Positions 1 through 7,727 of a stretch of 64,000 nt of DNA are shown in pieces. The DNA is from JANNBN01 sp963763885 (GTDB taxonomy: Bacteria; Actinomycetota; Acidimicrobiia; Acidimicrobiales; JANYDT01). Positions within the stretch are counted from its first letter, which is position 1; every line of letters begins with the position of its first letter. The position numbers were made by a program, and so were the translations under genes. The stretch lies in assembly GCA_963763885.1 (NCBI GenBank), contig CAVXQD010000001.1, positions 682,001-746,000 on the forward strand. Reading direction: 5' to 3'. The notes beneath the pieces were generated by a model. The model was not told the DNA's origin and searched no databases. It saw only the letters and a list, made by a program, of their open reading frames with translations.

Positions 1-62
1 CTCGCCGGCAACTCCGCAAGGCCACAAAGGCAGCCACGCGTGCTGCCAAGGCCACCCGATGA
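1..62 (+). CDS. C-terminal end of an unidentified upstream gene (partial)
   Basis: Reading in the frame that ends at TGA 60-62 gives a 19-residue tail rich in Arg, Lys and Ala (RRQLRKATKAATRAAKATR). The stop overlaps the trmI start as ATGA, which is how co-translated genes are usually arranged. Only the tail is inside the window, so no function can be assigned. In mycobacteria a RecB-family nuclease gene lies near trmI, but nothing in this tail proves that link. Confidence 0.5.
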   Translation, partial: RRQLRKATKAATRAAKATR

Positions 63-985
63 GCCGCCCCCTCAAGGCCGGCGAGCGCATCATCCTGGTC
101 GATTCGAAGAAGCGTCAGTACCTCTTCACACTGGCCGATGCCGCCGAGTTCCATTCGCACTCTGGCGTGCTCCCGCACAGTGCCCTCATCGGCAACGAAG
201 AGGGCACCATCGTTCGCAGTTCACTGGGTGGCCGGTACTTCGCCATTCGCCCCACACTTGCCGAGTTCGTTCTCAAAATGCCACGCGGTGCACAGGTCAT
301 TTACCCCAAAGACCTCGGACCCATTCTGTTCCTCGCCGACATTTTCCCCGGTGCACGGGTGCTGGAGTCTGGCGTTGGTTCCGGTGCGCTTTCCATGACG
401 CTGCTCCGGGCAGGAGCCGACGTCGTGGGTTACGAGCTTCGAGAAGACTTCGCAAAGAAGGCCCGGCAGAACGTCACCTCGTTCCTCGGCGAAGAAGTCC
501 TGGACCGCTATCGCGTGGAAATTCGCAATGCCTATGACGGCATCGACGAGACCGGACTCGACCGTGTTGTCCTGGACCTGCCAGAACCGTGGAACGTGGT
601 TCCGCACGCAGCAACAGCGCTTCGCTCTGGTGGCATCTTCGTGGCGTATCTGCCAACCATCAATCAAACGGCCCGCTTGCGGCGCACGTTGGCTCACCAC
701 GGGTTTGCACTTGCTGAAACGGTTGAGGTCCTCAATCGTGGCTGGCACATCGAAGGCATGTCCGTCCGGCCAGACCATCGGATGGTTGCGCACACTGGGT
801 TTCTCACTCACGCTCGGTTGCTTCCCGGCGAGACCTCTGAACGCGGTGTTGCGCCGCAGGTTGATCTCGGCTTCCCGGTGATGGATGACGACGGCGTCGA
901 ATTCGAAAAGCCGGCACACGCCGATCATTTCGGCGGCTCCGACGAATCGGTCGAGCCTGACGGGAACACCGGCACCGAGGGGTGA
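59..985 (+). CDS. trmI: tRNA (adenine-58-N1)-methyltransferase TrmI
   Basis: A 308-residue protein that by family methylates N1 of A58 in the T-loop of tRNA using S-adenosylmethionine, normally as a tetramer in the cytoplasm. The N-terminal part (about residues 1-75) matches the small beta domain of the family. The SAM-binding glycine motif VLESGVGSGALSM is at about residues 100-112, and the catalytic-site motif LDLPEPW is near residue 173. The start ATG overlaps the preceding stop (ATGA), and its own stop overlaps the next gene's GTG start (GTGA), so the three are probably co-transcribed. TrmI next to the proteasome locus is also the mycobacterial arrangement. The last 30 residues are acidic and look disordered. 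Confidence 0.93.
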   Translation: MSRPLKAGERIILVDSKKRQYLFTLADAAEFHSHSGVLPHSALIGNEEGTIVRSSLGGRYFAIRPTLAEFVLKMPRGAQVIYPKDLGPILFLADIFPGARVLESGVGSGALSMTLLRAGADVVGYELREDFAKKARQNVTSFLGEEVLDRYRVEIRNAYDGIDETGLDRVVLDLPEPWNVVPHAATALRSGGIFVAYLPTINQTARLRRTLAHHGFALAETVEVLNRGWHIEGMSVRPDHRMVAHTGFLTHARLLPGETSERGVAPQVDLGFPVMDDDGVEFEKPAHADHFGGSDESVEPDGNTGTEG

Positions 986-1605
986 ATGGGTTCGACATCG
1001 CCTGCAGCATTGCAGCCGCCGCTGCGATGTTCGGAGGATGGCGCCAGGGGATCGTCGTCAGGATTGCGAGCAGTGCAGGTGCGCTCGGCGGGCTCCTATT
1101 AGCGGCTGCAAATGTGGATGCCGTAGCCGCACGGCTTCCACGCGCAGACTCCACGCCGCGTCTCGTCGGAGTTATTGCATCGCTTGCCATCGGCTGGCTG
1201 CTGGGCAGGATCCTTGGAGGACTTGCAGGGCGTTGGCTACGGAAGCGACTTCCGGCGGGTCTTGCCCAATCAGACCGACTGATCGGGGCAAGCGCCGGGC
1301 TCGTGGGCGTGCTCCTGACGATTTGGCTGGCAGCTCCTGTCATGACCCTGCTCCCGGGCTGGCCATCGCGTGCCGTCGGCGACTCCCGGGTTGTTGATCG
1401 TCTCGACCAAACAATTGGGCTTGCACCCCTTCCCATCGATCAGAACCTTTGGCGCGTTGCAGTGCCAGGCTCCTCCGGCGGAGATGGGACCGGTTCCCTC
1501 ACGGACTCGCTCACGGACTCGATCACCGACTCCATTACGGATTCGCTCACCAAGTCCGTCAAGGACTCCGCAGCCGATGCGGTCTCGAGCGTGGTCGCGG
1601 GGTAA
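982..1605 (+). CDS. CvpA-family membrane protein with a C-terminal tetrapeptide repeat
   Basis: A 207-residue protein starting at GTG 982, overlapping the trmI stop by four bases. Residues 1-125 contain three to four hydrophobic segments with Gly/Ala-rich helices, resembling the CvpA (colicin V production) membrane domain that in actinobacteria also forms the anchor of the MarP protease. No protease domain follows. Instead residues about 170-205 are a Ser/Asp/Thr repeat built on DSLT, encoded by a 12-bp unit (ctcacggactcg and variants) repeated about six times. The repeat copies differ at synonymous sites, so they are not a recent duplication. Family assignment is moderate; the function of CvpA proteins without a protease is not known to me. 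Confidence 0.65.
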   Translation: MNGFDIACSIAAAAAMFGGWRQGIVVRIASSAGALGGLLLAAANVDAVAARLPRADSTPRLVGVIASLAIGWLLGRILGGLAGRWLRKRLPAGLAQSDRLIGASAGLVGVLLTIWLAAPVMTLLPGWPSRAVGDSRVVDRLDQTIGLAPLPIDQNLWRVAVPGSSGGDGTGSLTDSLTDSITDSITDSLTKSVKDSAADAVSSVVAG

Positions 1606-1642
1606 GGCGCACCTCGCGGACCACAGCCAACGACTTTTCGCC

Positions 1643-1754
1643 CCAACGTTGGCGCTGACGCAACCAACCTTGCAAAAAGTGGTCTACCTGAGCACCTCAA
1701 ACCCAACGTTGGAGGCGCAGAGGGCAACGTTGGTTGCTGGGAAGCCGCAGTTGG
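1643..1754. repeat. Array of CCAACGTTGG palindromes upstream of a ferredoxin gene
   Basis: Exact CCAACGTTGG copies lie at 1643-1652 and 1703-1712, with GCAACGTTGG at 1724-1733 and weaker matches at 1664-1673 (CCAACCTTGC) and 1745-1754 (CCGCAGTTGG). The starts 1643/1664 and 1703/1724/1745 are 21 bp apart, two helical turns, as expected for a protein that binds several sites on one DNA face. The same palindrome occurs again at 55293-55464 upstream of the second ferredoxin gene. Operator function is inferred. Confidence 0.6.
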
Positions 1755-1886
1755 ACGCCGTCAAAACAAACTGGGTTCGGTTAGGGCTTTCGGCCGAACC
1801 TTGCCAGAAGTCACTGAGGGTTCAAGAACTAGGCCTCCGACACCGATAGTGTGAAGTATCCATCCGCAACAAAGGCAGGAAACCAA

Positions 1887-2120
1887 ATGAAGGTCTGGAT
1901 CGACCAGGACTTGTGCACCGGCGATGGTCTCTGCGAAGAGATCGCCCCTGACGTCTTTACGCTCCTCGACGACGGCTTGGCCTACGTCAAGGAAGGCGCA
2001 AAGGTGTTTTCCAACCCTGGAGGAGCCGAAGGCCTCGCCAATTTCCCAGAGGGTCGTCTCGACGCTGTGGTTGAAAGCGCCGAGGAATGCCCCGGCGAGT
2101 GCATCTACATCGAACCGTAA
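1887..2120 (+). CDS. Small ferredoxin, single Fe-S cluster type
   Basis: A 77-residue protein of the short actinobacterial ferredoxin family that passes electrons to cytochromes P450 and other oxidoreductases. ATG 1887 is chosen over the in-frame GTG at 1851 because it follows a purine-rich site (aggcaggaaa) and gives the usual start MKVWIDQD. The Cys pattern is C-x5-C (CTGDGLC), then APDVF where many relatives have Cys-Pro, and C-x3-C (CPGEC) near the end. The missing third ligand in the first motif suggests a [3Fe-4S] or unusual [4Fe-4S] centre. No redox partner gene is adjacent. The upstream region carries the palindrome array at 1643-1754. It is a paralogue of the gene at 54846-55076. Confidence 0.85.
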   Translation: MKVWIDQDLCTGDGLCEEIAPDVFTLLDDGLAYVKEGAKVFSNPGGAEGLANFPEGRLDAVVESAEECPGECIYIEP

Positions 2121-2211
2121 TCTGGCTTTTTTGGCTTGGCTGGACTCCCGATTTGGCCAAAAACTTGGTGATCTAAACCTGCGGAGCAGGACGTGATTTC
2201 CACCAGTCTTG

Positions 2212-2241
2212 CGATGGCGGAACCTTCGGGTTCCGCCATCG
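2212..2241 (+). terminator. 13-bp hairpin with UUCG tetraloop
   Basis: Left arm 2212-2224 and right arm 2229-2241 are perfect complements around TTCG, with a C-G closing pair. That is the exceptionally stable cUUCGg tetraloop. No T-run follows, so it could end the ferredoxin transcript by a Rho-assisted route or protect an mRNA 3' end rather than act as a classic intrinsic terminator. Confidence 0.5.
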
Positions 2242-2353
2242 TCGCGCCCAAGCCAAAATGACGCGTGCTATCAGAGCGAAACTGGGCTGGGAGCGGCGCA
2301 AGTTTCAGCAAGCCCACCGTGCTGACGATCCCGAAGGGCCAGTTCGGCGGCTC

Positions 2354-2420
2354 GGGTTCTTGAACCCTCGCCTGACAGTTGGAAACATGGCCGCAGGGTT
2401 CAACTGTGAACGACGTTCAC
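2354..2420 (+). promoter_or_regulatory. Leader of mpa with competing inverted repeats and a palindrome
   Basis: GAACCC at 2362-2367 can pair with GGGTTC just upstream (2354-2359) or, as TTGAACCCT (2360-2368), with AGGGTTCAA at 2395-2403, so the two pairings exclude each other. Directly after is GTGAAC-GAC-GTTCAC (2406-2420), a 15-bp palindrome typical of a dimer-binding operator. The gene starts 116 bases later. Confidence 0.4.
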
Positions 2421-2536
2421 GGTGAGAAACGCAGTGTTCTTCCTCTCTTTGGCCCTCTATGGGCATGAATTCGGTGTCCCGTGGCGTTAGGGTCGGATGT
2501 ATCGCCGGGTCCAACCCGGAGGAGGTCAACACCCGC

Positions 2537-4312
2537 ATGTCACAATCCGAATTCCAGAACCGCCTCGATGGTTACGAACGCGAAGTTGCCGAGCTTCAGG
2601 AAAGCGTGAAATCGCTCGAAGAAGAGATCGTCACGCTCCGCCGCAAACTGGCCGACGCCCCCAAGCGAGTCCGTTCGCTCGAAGAACGACTCCTTGAGGT
2701 CACCGGCGAACTCAACCGTGCGGTCAGCCAGAACGAGAAGCTCACGTTCACCCTCCGCGAAGCACGTGAGCACATCGCCAGCCTGCGCGAAGAAGTGGAG
2801 AAGCTCACACAGGCTCCCAACAACTACGGCACGTTCCTCGCACACAACGACGACGGCACGGTTGACGTGTTCACCAGCGGACGCAAGATGCGGGTCAACC
2901 TGCATCCGGGCCTCGAAGCAGAATCCATCGTCCGCGGTGAAGAGGTTGTGCTCAACGAGAGCATGAACGTCGTGATGACTCGCAGGAACGACGGCTCGGG
3001 CGAAGTCGTCACACTGAAGGAACTGTTGGAAGACGGCATGCGTGCAATCGTCACCGGCCGGGCCGACGAAGAGCGCGTCGTGGAACTCAGCGAGGCGTTG
3101 CTTGCTTCCAACATTCGTCTGCGCGCTGGCGATTCGCTCCTGTTGGACAGCAAGTCCAATCTCGTGTTGGAGAAGCTTCCGCGACCCGAAGTTGAAGAGC
3201 TGGTCTTGGAAGAAGTTCCAGACATCTCCTACGAAGACGTCGGCGGCCTCGACAGCCAGATCGAAATGATCAAAGACGCGGTGGAGCTGCCGTTTGTTCA
3301 CCAAGACCTGTTCGCAGAACACAAGCTGCCAGCACCCAAGGGCATCTTGCTCTACGGCCCTCCAGGATGTGGCAAGACCCTCATTGCCAAAGCGGTTGCC
3401 AACTCGCTGTCCAAGAAGGTCAGCCAGGTCACTGGCAAGCCAGCAGCTCGCAGCTACTTCATCAACATCAAAGGACCTGAGTTACTCAACAAGTACGTGG
3501 GCGAAACGGAACGCCAAATTCGCCTCGTGTTCCAACGTGCCAGGGAGAAGGCAGAAGAAGGCGTGCCAGTCATCGTGTTCTTCGACGAGATGGACTCGCT
3601 GTTCCGCACCCGAGGCACCGGCATCTCCTCTGACATGGAGTCCACCATCGTGCCGCAGTTGTTGGCAGAGATCGATGGCGTGGAAACACTGAAGAACGTT
3701 ATTGTCATCGGAGCGTCCAACCGCGAAGACCTCATCGACCCTGCAATCCTTCGCCCAGGCCGCCTCGACGTGAAGATCAAGATCGAACGTCCCAACGAGA
3801 CCTCAGCGCGGCAAATCTTCGCCCGCTACCTCAGCACCGATCTGCCGCTCGACCCTGAAGAGCTGGAACGACTCGGTGGGGGAGACCGTGACAAGGCTGT
3901 CGCGGCGATGGTCGCAGCGTGTGTTGAGCACATGTACCGCACTGAGGAATCAACGAAATTCCTTGAAGTCACCTATCAAGGCGGCGACAAAGAGATCATG
4001 TACTTCAAGGACTTCTCGTCCGGCGCCATGATTGAAAACATTGTCCGCAGGGCCAAAAAGCTGTCCATCAAACGCCAAATCGCTGGTTTGGGGAAGGGCA
4101 TCAAGACTTCCGACCTGCTGGAATCCACTCGCCAAGAGTTCAAAGAGCAAGAGGATCTGCCCAACACCACCAACCCAGACGACTGGGCCAAAATTTCTGG
4201 GAAAAAAGGCGAGCGCATCGTGTACATCCGCACGATCATCTCCAAGGGTCCAGACGCCGAACCGGTCGGCCTTCGTTCCATCGAACGCGTCGCTACGGGC
4301 CAATACCTGTAG
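2537..4312 (+). CDS. mpa: Proteasome-associated AAA ATPase Mpa/ARC
   Basis: A 591-residue ring ATPase that captures pupylated proteins, unfolds them and feeds them to the 20S proteasome. ATG 2537 is chosen because GGAGGAGGT lies at 2518-2526; the frame is open upstream to ATG 2459 but that start lacks a ribosome site. Residues 1-70 form the coiled coil that binds Pup, followed by OB-fold domains (about 75-220). The AAA module has Walker A GPPGCGKT near residue 275 and Walker B VIVFFDEMDS near residue 350. The last residues GQYL carry the penultimate Tyr known to dock the ATPase on the proteasome alpha ring. Length and order match mycobacterial Mpa. Confidence 0.97.
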   Translation: MSQSEFQNRLDGYEREVAELQESVKSLEEEIVTLRRKLADAPKRVRSLEERLLEVTGELNRAVSQNEKLTFTLREAREHIASLREEVEKLTQAPNNYGTFLAHNDDGTVDVFTSGRKMRVNLHPGLEAESIVRGEEVVLNESMNVVMTRRNDGSGEVVTLKELLEDGMRAIVTGRADEERVVELSEALLASNIRLRAGDSLLLDSKSNLVLEKLPRPEVEELVLEEVPDISYEDVGGLDSQIEMIKDAVELPFVHQDLFAEHKLPAPKGILLYGPPGCGKTLIAKAVANSLSKKVSQVTGKPAARSYFINIKGPELLNKYVGETERQIRLVFQRAREKAEEGVPVIVFFDEMDSLFRTRGTGISSDMESTIVPQLLAEIDGVETLKNVIVIGASNREDLIDPAILRPGRLDVKIKIERPNETSARQIFARYLSTDLPLDPEELERLGGGDRDKAVAAMVAACVEHMYRTEESTKFLEVTYQGGDKEIMYFKDFSSGAMIENIVRRAKKLSIKRQIAGLGKGIKTSDLLESTRQEFKEQEDLPNTTNPDDWAKISGKKGERIVYIRTIISKGPDAEPVGLRSIERVATGQYL

Positions 4313-4322
4313 GAGAAAGGGA

Positions 4323-4386
4323 TACCCCTCGGACAGCCGCTGTGATTTGCGGCTGTCCAACGCGGCTTTGCAAGAAGCCCGGGGTA
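4323..4386 (+). ncRNA. Three-way-junction RNA structure before dop
   Basis: TACCCC (4323-4328) pairs with GGGGTA (4381-4386), enclosing a 10-bp hairpin (4331-4340 with 4349-4358, loop TGTGATTT) and a 5-bp hairpin (4364-4368 with 4375-4379). It starts 10 bases after the mpa stop and ends 10 bases before the dop start, so it could process the mRNA or control dop translation. There is no T-loop or anticodon arm, so it is not a tRNA. Confidence 0.4.
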
Positions 4387-4396
4387 CGGTGAAGTT

Positions 4397-5911
4397 ATGG
4401 CAGTACCCAAGGTGTGCGGAATTGAGACCGAATACGGAATTGTTCTGCGCGGCGGCGATTCAAACCCGATCATGGCCTCGTCAATCCTGGTCAACGCGTA
4501 CGTCCAACATCTCGGACGAGACGACATAGCCGGACGTCCCACCAAGGTCAGTTGGGACTTCGAAGACGAGTCGCCTGGCATCGATGCGCGCGGCTGGACT
4601 GCCGCAGGCGCAATGCCCCCAGAGGTGGAAACGCACCTGGTCAACGCCGTTCTCACCAACGGCGCCAGGTACTACGTGGATCACGCCCATCCCGAATACT
4701 CAAGCCCGGAATGCAGATCACCGCGGTCGGCCACTATCTATGACCGTGCTGGTGAGATCGTGATGCAACGATCCATGGAAGCGGCCAAGCTCAACTTGCC
4801 TCCCGGCCAGGAAATTGTCGTCTACAAGAACAACTCAGACGGCAAGGGCAACAGTTACGGCACACACGAGAACTACCTGATGGACCGCACCGTCCCGTTC
4901 AGCCGGGTTGTGAACTCCATCATGCCGTTCTTCGTCACCCGACAGATCTACACCGGCTCCGGGAAAGTTGGCTCGGAGTTCCCTGGCGCCGGTCCCGATG
5001 TGCCGTTTCAACTCACCCAGCGCGCTGACTTCTTTGAAGAGGAAGTGGGCCTGGAAACCACGCTGAAGCGGCCAATTGTCAATACCCGAGACGAACCGCA
5101 CTCTGATGCGCAGCGATACCGCCGTCTCCACGTCATTACTGGCGACGCGACGATGAGCGAGTTCGCCACGTATCTGAAGCTGGGGACTGCCGCCATCGTC
5201 CTCGCGATGATCGAGGACCAGATCTTCGACAGCCGAGCGTTCAGCCTCGCCGCGTCTGTCCAGTCGATGCGCGTGGTGTCGTGGGACCTCACGCTGAAAC
5301 GCCAGTTGGAGATGGCCGATGGCCGGCACATGACAGCGCTCGAAATCCAGTGGGAGTACCTCAGACTCGCCCGCGGCTACGCCGCGTCGCACGGCCTTGA
5401 GTGCATTGACCCAGTTGGTGATCAAGGTGAAGAGATCCTGACCAACTGGGAGGAGATCCTCACCGATCTGGAACGAGACCCGATCCTCACCAGCGACCGC
5501 CTGGATTGGACGGCAAAATACCGGCTCTTCAACGGCTACAGGGAGCGGCACAACCTCAGTTGGACCGACGCTCGGATCAAGGCAATGGACCTGCAGTGGC
5601 ACGACGTCCGTCCAGAGAAATCCCTTGGTATGCGCCAACCATGGCGGCGTGTCCTCGATGACACCGAAATCAAAGAAGCCGTCACCGAACCTCCACACGA
5701 CACGCGCGCATATTTCCGCGGTCGATGCCTGCAACGCTTCTCACCATGGATCGCTGCGGCCAACTGGGATTCCATCGTCTTTGACCTCGGAACCGACCCG
5801 TTGCGCAGGGTTCCGATGCTGGAGCCGCTCAAGGGCACATCTGAACTTGTCGATTCCCTGCTAGAAGGGTGTGACACACCTGCTCAGTTGTTGGAACGAC
5901 TGGGTGCGTGA
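4397..5911 (+). CDS. dop: Pup deamidase / depupylase Dop
   Basis: A 504-residue carboxylate-amine-ligase-fold enzyme. It deamidates the C-terminal Gln of Pup to Glu and also removes Pup from substrates. The ATP/Mg motif GIETEYG is at residues 8-14, and the catalytic Asp is in ARYYVDHAHPEYSSPE (Asp95, the position known in mycobacterial Dop). INTRDEPHSDAQRYRRLH is the shared nucleotide-binding segment also found in PafA at 9694-11052, which is the Dop paralogue. Long residues 36-75 before the Asp motif separate Dop from PafA. A GGTGAAG sequence just upstream serves as ribosome site. pup begins 12 bases downstream. Pup here ends in Gln, so Dop activity is required. Confidence 0.96.
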   Translation: MAVPKVCGIETEYGIVLRGGDSNPIMASSILVNAYVQHLGRDDIAGRPTKVSWDFEDESPGIDARGWTAAGAMPPEVETHLVNAVLTNGARYYVDHAHPEYSSPECRSPRSATIYDRAGEIVMQRSMEAAKLNLPPGQEIVVYKNNSDGKGNSYGTHENYLMDRTVPFSRVVNSIMPFFVTRQIYTGSGKVGSEFPGAGPDVPFQLTQRADFFEEEVGLETTLKRPIVNTRDEPHSDAQRYRRLHVITGDATMSEFATYLKLGTAAIVLAMIEDQIFDSRAFSLAASVQSMRVVSWDLTLKRQLEMADGRHMTALEIQWEYLRLARGYAASHGLECIDPVGDQGEEILTNWEEILTDLERDPILTSDRLDWTAKYRLFNGYRERHNLSWTDARIKAMDLQWHDVRPEKSLGMRQPWRRVLDDTEIKEAVTEPPHDTRAYFRGRCLQRFSPWIAAANWDSIVFDLGTDPLRRVPMLEPLKGTSELVDSLLEGCDTPAQLLERLGA

Positions 5912-5923
5912 GGAGGAAGCAAA

Positions 5924-6118
5924 ATGCCCGAACGTGAACAGATCCGCAAACAGACCAGAGAACGCGAAGAGGTAGTCCAAGAGACTGCACCTGCTGCTGC
6001 AAAGCAGGGGGAAAAACTCAAAGCGGAACTCGACGACCTCTTGGATGAGATCGACGAGGTGCTTGAAGTCAACGCAGAAGAATTTGTCAAAAGCTATGTG
6101 CAGAAGGGCGGCCAGTGA
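5924..6118 (+). CDS. pup: Prokaryotic ubiquitin-like protein Pup
   Basis: A 64-residue, highly charged and probably disordered protein that is attached to lysines of target proteins by PafA and recognised by Mpa. The C-terminus is GGQ, meaning it must be deamidated by Dop before ligation. The helical Mpa-binding segment is in the second half (AELDDLLDEIDEVL). A strong ribosome site (gaggaggaag) precedes ATG 5924. The stop overlaps the prcB GTG start as GTGA, coupling Pup and proteasome translation. Length equals that of mycobacterial Pup. Confidence 0.97.
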   Translation: MPEREQIRKQTREREEVVQETAPAAAKQGEKLKAELDDLLDEIDEVLEVNAEEFVKSYVQKGGQ

Positions 6119-6978
6119 GCCTTCCGGTCTTCGCTCCTGGGTCTGACCCAGGAGCCAGTTTCACGGACTTGATCTCCCGAACCGGTCATCGTGCGGCACC
6201 GCCGCACGCACCGGGCGGGTCTACCGAGCCGTTTACGCATACACACGCAACAACCATCGTTGCTGTCCGCTACAACGACGGTGTCGTGATGGCCGGCGAC
6301 CGCCGGGCCACCTCTGGCAACGTCATCGCGCACCGTACCATGGACAAGGTTTTTCCGGCCGACCGCTTCTCCGGCGTTTCCATCTCCGGTGTTGCCGGTT
6401 TGGCAGCCGAGATGGTCAAGATGTTCCAACTTGAACTGGAGCACTACGAGAAGGTCGAGGGCACAACCCTCTCTCTCGAAGGCAAGGCCAATCGTCTGGG
6501 AAACATGATTCGCCAAAACCTTCCCTCGGCAATGGCCAGCGGCATGGTGGTCATCCCAATCTTCGCCGGGTACGACACCCGTCGACGCGAAGGCCGCATC
6601 TACAACTACGACGTCACCGGCGGCCGTTACGAAGAGATGGAGTTCCACGCCACAGGTTCAGGCGGAATCTATGCGCGCGGAGTACTCAAGCAGCACTGGC
6701 ACAAGAACATGACCCGAGACGAAGCAGTCGACCTCTGCCTATCTTCATTGTTCGAGGCCGCCGACGAAGACTCAGCTACTGGCGGCCCAGACGCCATTCG
6801 TGGCATTTATCCATCTGTGGCCACCATCACTTCCGTTGGATACGAACGCGTACAAGATGGCGAAGTGGCCAGCCGGTTCGAGTCCCTTCTGGCCGCTCGG
6901 GCAGCCCGGCTGGGCATCGTTGCGCCCACTGTCGCAGATCCGACCACTCCCGCACCTAAGGGAGCGCGACGCAAATGA
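6115..6978 (+). CDS. prcB: 20S proteasome beta subunit
   Basis: A 287-residue precursor of the N-terminal-nucleophile protease subunit. The first 45 residues are a propeptide removed on assembly; the mature protein begins with the catalytic Thr46 in THA-TTIVAVRY. Lys and Asp of the active site are in MAGDRRAT and downstream segments, and SATGGPDAIRGIYPS is the conserved motif near the C-terminal third. Start GTG 6115 overlaps the pup stop; the TGA overlaps the prcA ATG (ATGA). The tail (about residues 265-287) is Pro/Ala-rich. The product forms the inner rings of the proteasome with PrcA. Confidence 0.97.
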   Translation: MSLPVFAPGSDPGASFTDLISRTGHRAAPPHAPGGSTEPFTHTHATTIVAVRYNDGVVMAGDRRATSGNVIAHRTMDKVFPADRFSGVSISGVAGLAAEMVKMFQLELEHYEKVEGTTLSLEGKANRLGNMIRQNLPSAMASGMVVIPIFAGYDTRRREGRIYNYDVTGGRYEEMEFHATGSGGIYARGVLKQHWHKNMTRDEAVDLCLSSLFEAADEDSATGGPDAIRGIYPSVATITSVGYERVQDGEVASRFESLLAARAARLGIVAPTVADPTTPAPKGARRK

Positions 6979-7658
6979 GCATGCCGTATTACGTGTCACC
7001 AGAACAGGTGATGAAGGACCGTGCCGACTATGCGCGGAAGGGAATTGCCAGAGGTCGCTCGTTGGCTGGGCTCAGCTACGACGAAGGCATCGTCATCGTC
7101 GCCGAGAACCATTCGCGCACGTTGCACAAGGTTTCCGAGATCTACGACCGCATTGCGTTTGCCGGCGTGGGCCGTTACAACGAGTTCGACCAACTTCGCA
7201 TCGCTGGCGTTCGTTCTGCAGACATGCGGGGCTACTCCTATTCGCGCGAAGACGTCGATGCGCGCAGCCTTGCCAACTCCTACGCCCAGATGCTGGGTCA
7301 GGTGTTCACCCACGAGATGAAGCCCCTCGAAGTAGAGATTCTGGTGGCCGAAGTGGGCTGGTCAAACGACCCTGCCGACGACCGAATGTTTCACCTTCTC
7401 TACGACGGCACGGTCATGGACGAGCAGGGTTTCACGGTACTTGGGGGCGACTCCGAAACCATTGGCGGCCGGCTCAAGGATGGTTACCAACCCGGCCTCT
7501 CACTGAGTGCCGTGGTCAAGCTGGCAGCATCGGCAATTGCTGGGCCGGACCGCACGCTTGGCGAAAGCGAGCTTGAAGTCGCAGTTCTCGAACGTGCGCT
7601 GGATGGCCGCACCTTCCGCCGCATCGAAGACGAGACACTCACCGCCCTGCTTACCTGA
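6975..7658 (+). CDS. prcA: 20S proteasome alpha subunit
   Basis: A 227-residue alpha-type subunit with no propeptide and no catalytic Thr, forming the outer gating rings on which Mpa docks. The N-terminal segment MSMPYYVSPEQVMKDRADYARKGIARG matches the family in its key residues (YVSPEQ, RADYARKGI), and VGRYNEFDQLR is conserved further on. It overlaps prcB by four bases. The stop codon TGA (7656-7658) lies inside the first unit of a 16-bp tandem repeat, see 7654-7717. Confidence 0.96.
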   Translation: MSMPYYVSPEQVMKDRADYARKGIARGRSLAGLSYDEGIVIVAENHSRTLHKVSEIYDRIAFAGVGRYNEFDQLRIAGVRSADMRGYSYSREDVDARSLANSYAQMLGQVFTHEMKPLEVEILVAEVGWSNDPADDRMFHLLYDGTVMDEQGFTVLGGDSETIGGRLKDGYQPGLSLSAVVKLAASAIAGPDRTLGESELEVAVLERALDGRTFRRIEDETLTALLT

Positions 7659-7717
7659 GTACAAGTCAGCCTGAGTACAAGTCAGCCTGAGTACTAGTCA
7701 GCCTGAGTACAAGTCAG
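7654..7717. repeat. 16-bp tandem repeat, four copies, spanning the prcA stop codon
   Basis: CCTGAGTACAAGTCAG is repeated at 7654, 7670, 7686 and 7702; copy 3 has one change (TACTAG). Because 16 is not a multiple of three, the TGA of successive units falls in all three frames, so any readthrough of prcA would stop. The unit core is nearly palindromic (TGAGTACTAGTCA). Near-identity of copies points to recent slippage or selection. Confidence 0.95.
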
Positions 7718-7727
7718 CAAGCAGCAC

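Larger units (their letters stand above)
2121..2536. other. Intergenic region between ferredoxin and mpa
   Basis: No gene is supported here. It holds a very stable hairpin (2212-2241), competing inverted repeats (2354-2403) and a small palindrome (2406-2420). A T-run at 2127-2132 can pair with an A-run at 2159-2163 but is not followed by a terminator-like T tract. Confidence 0.6.

Noticed and set aside
4323..4386. tRNA-like folding before dop
   Set aside because: There is no T-loop, anticodon arm or CCA context; it is better described as a three-way junction.
7654..7717. Possible CRISPR-like repeat
   Set aside because: The units are directly adjacent with no spacers, and no cas gene is in the window.
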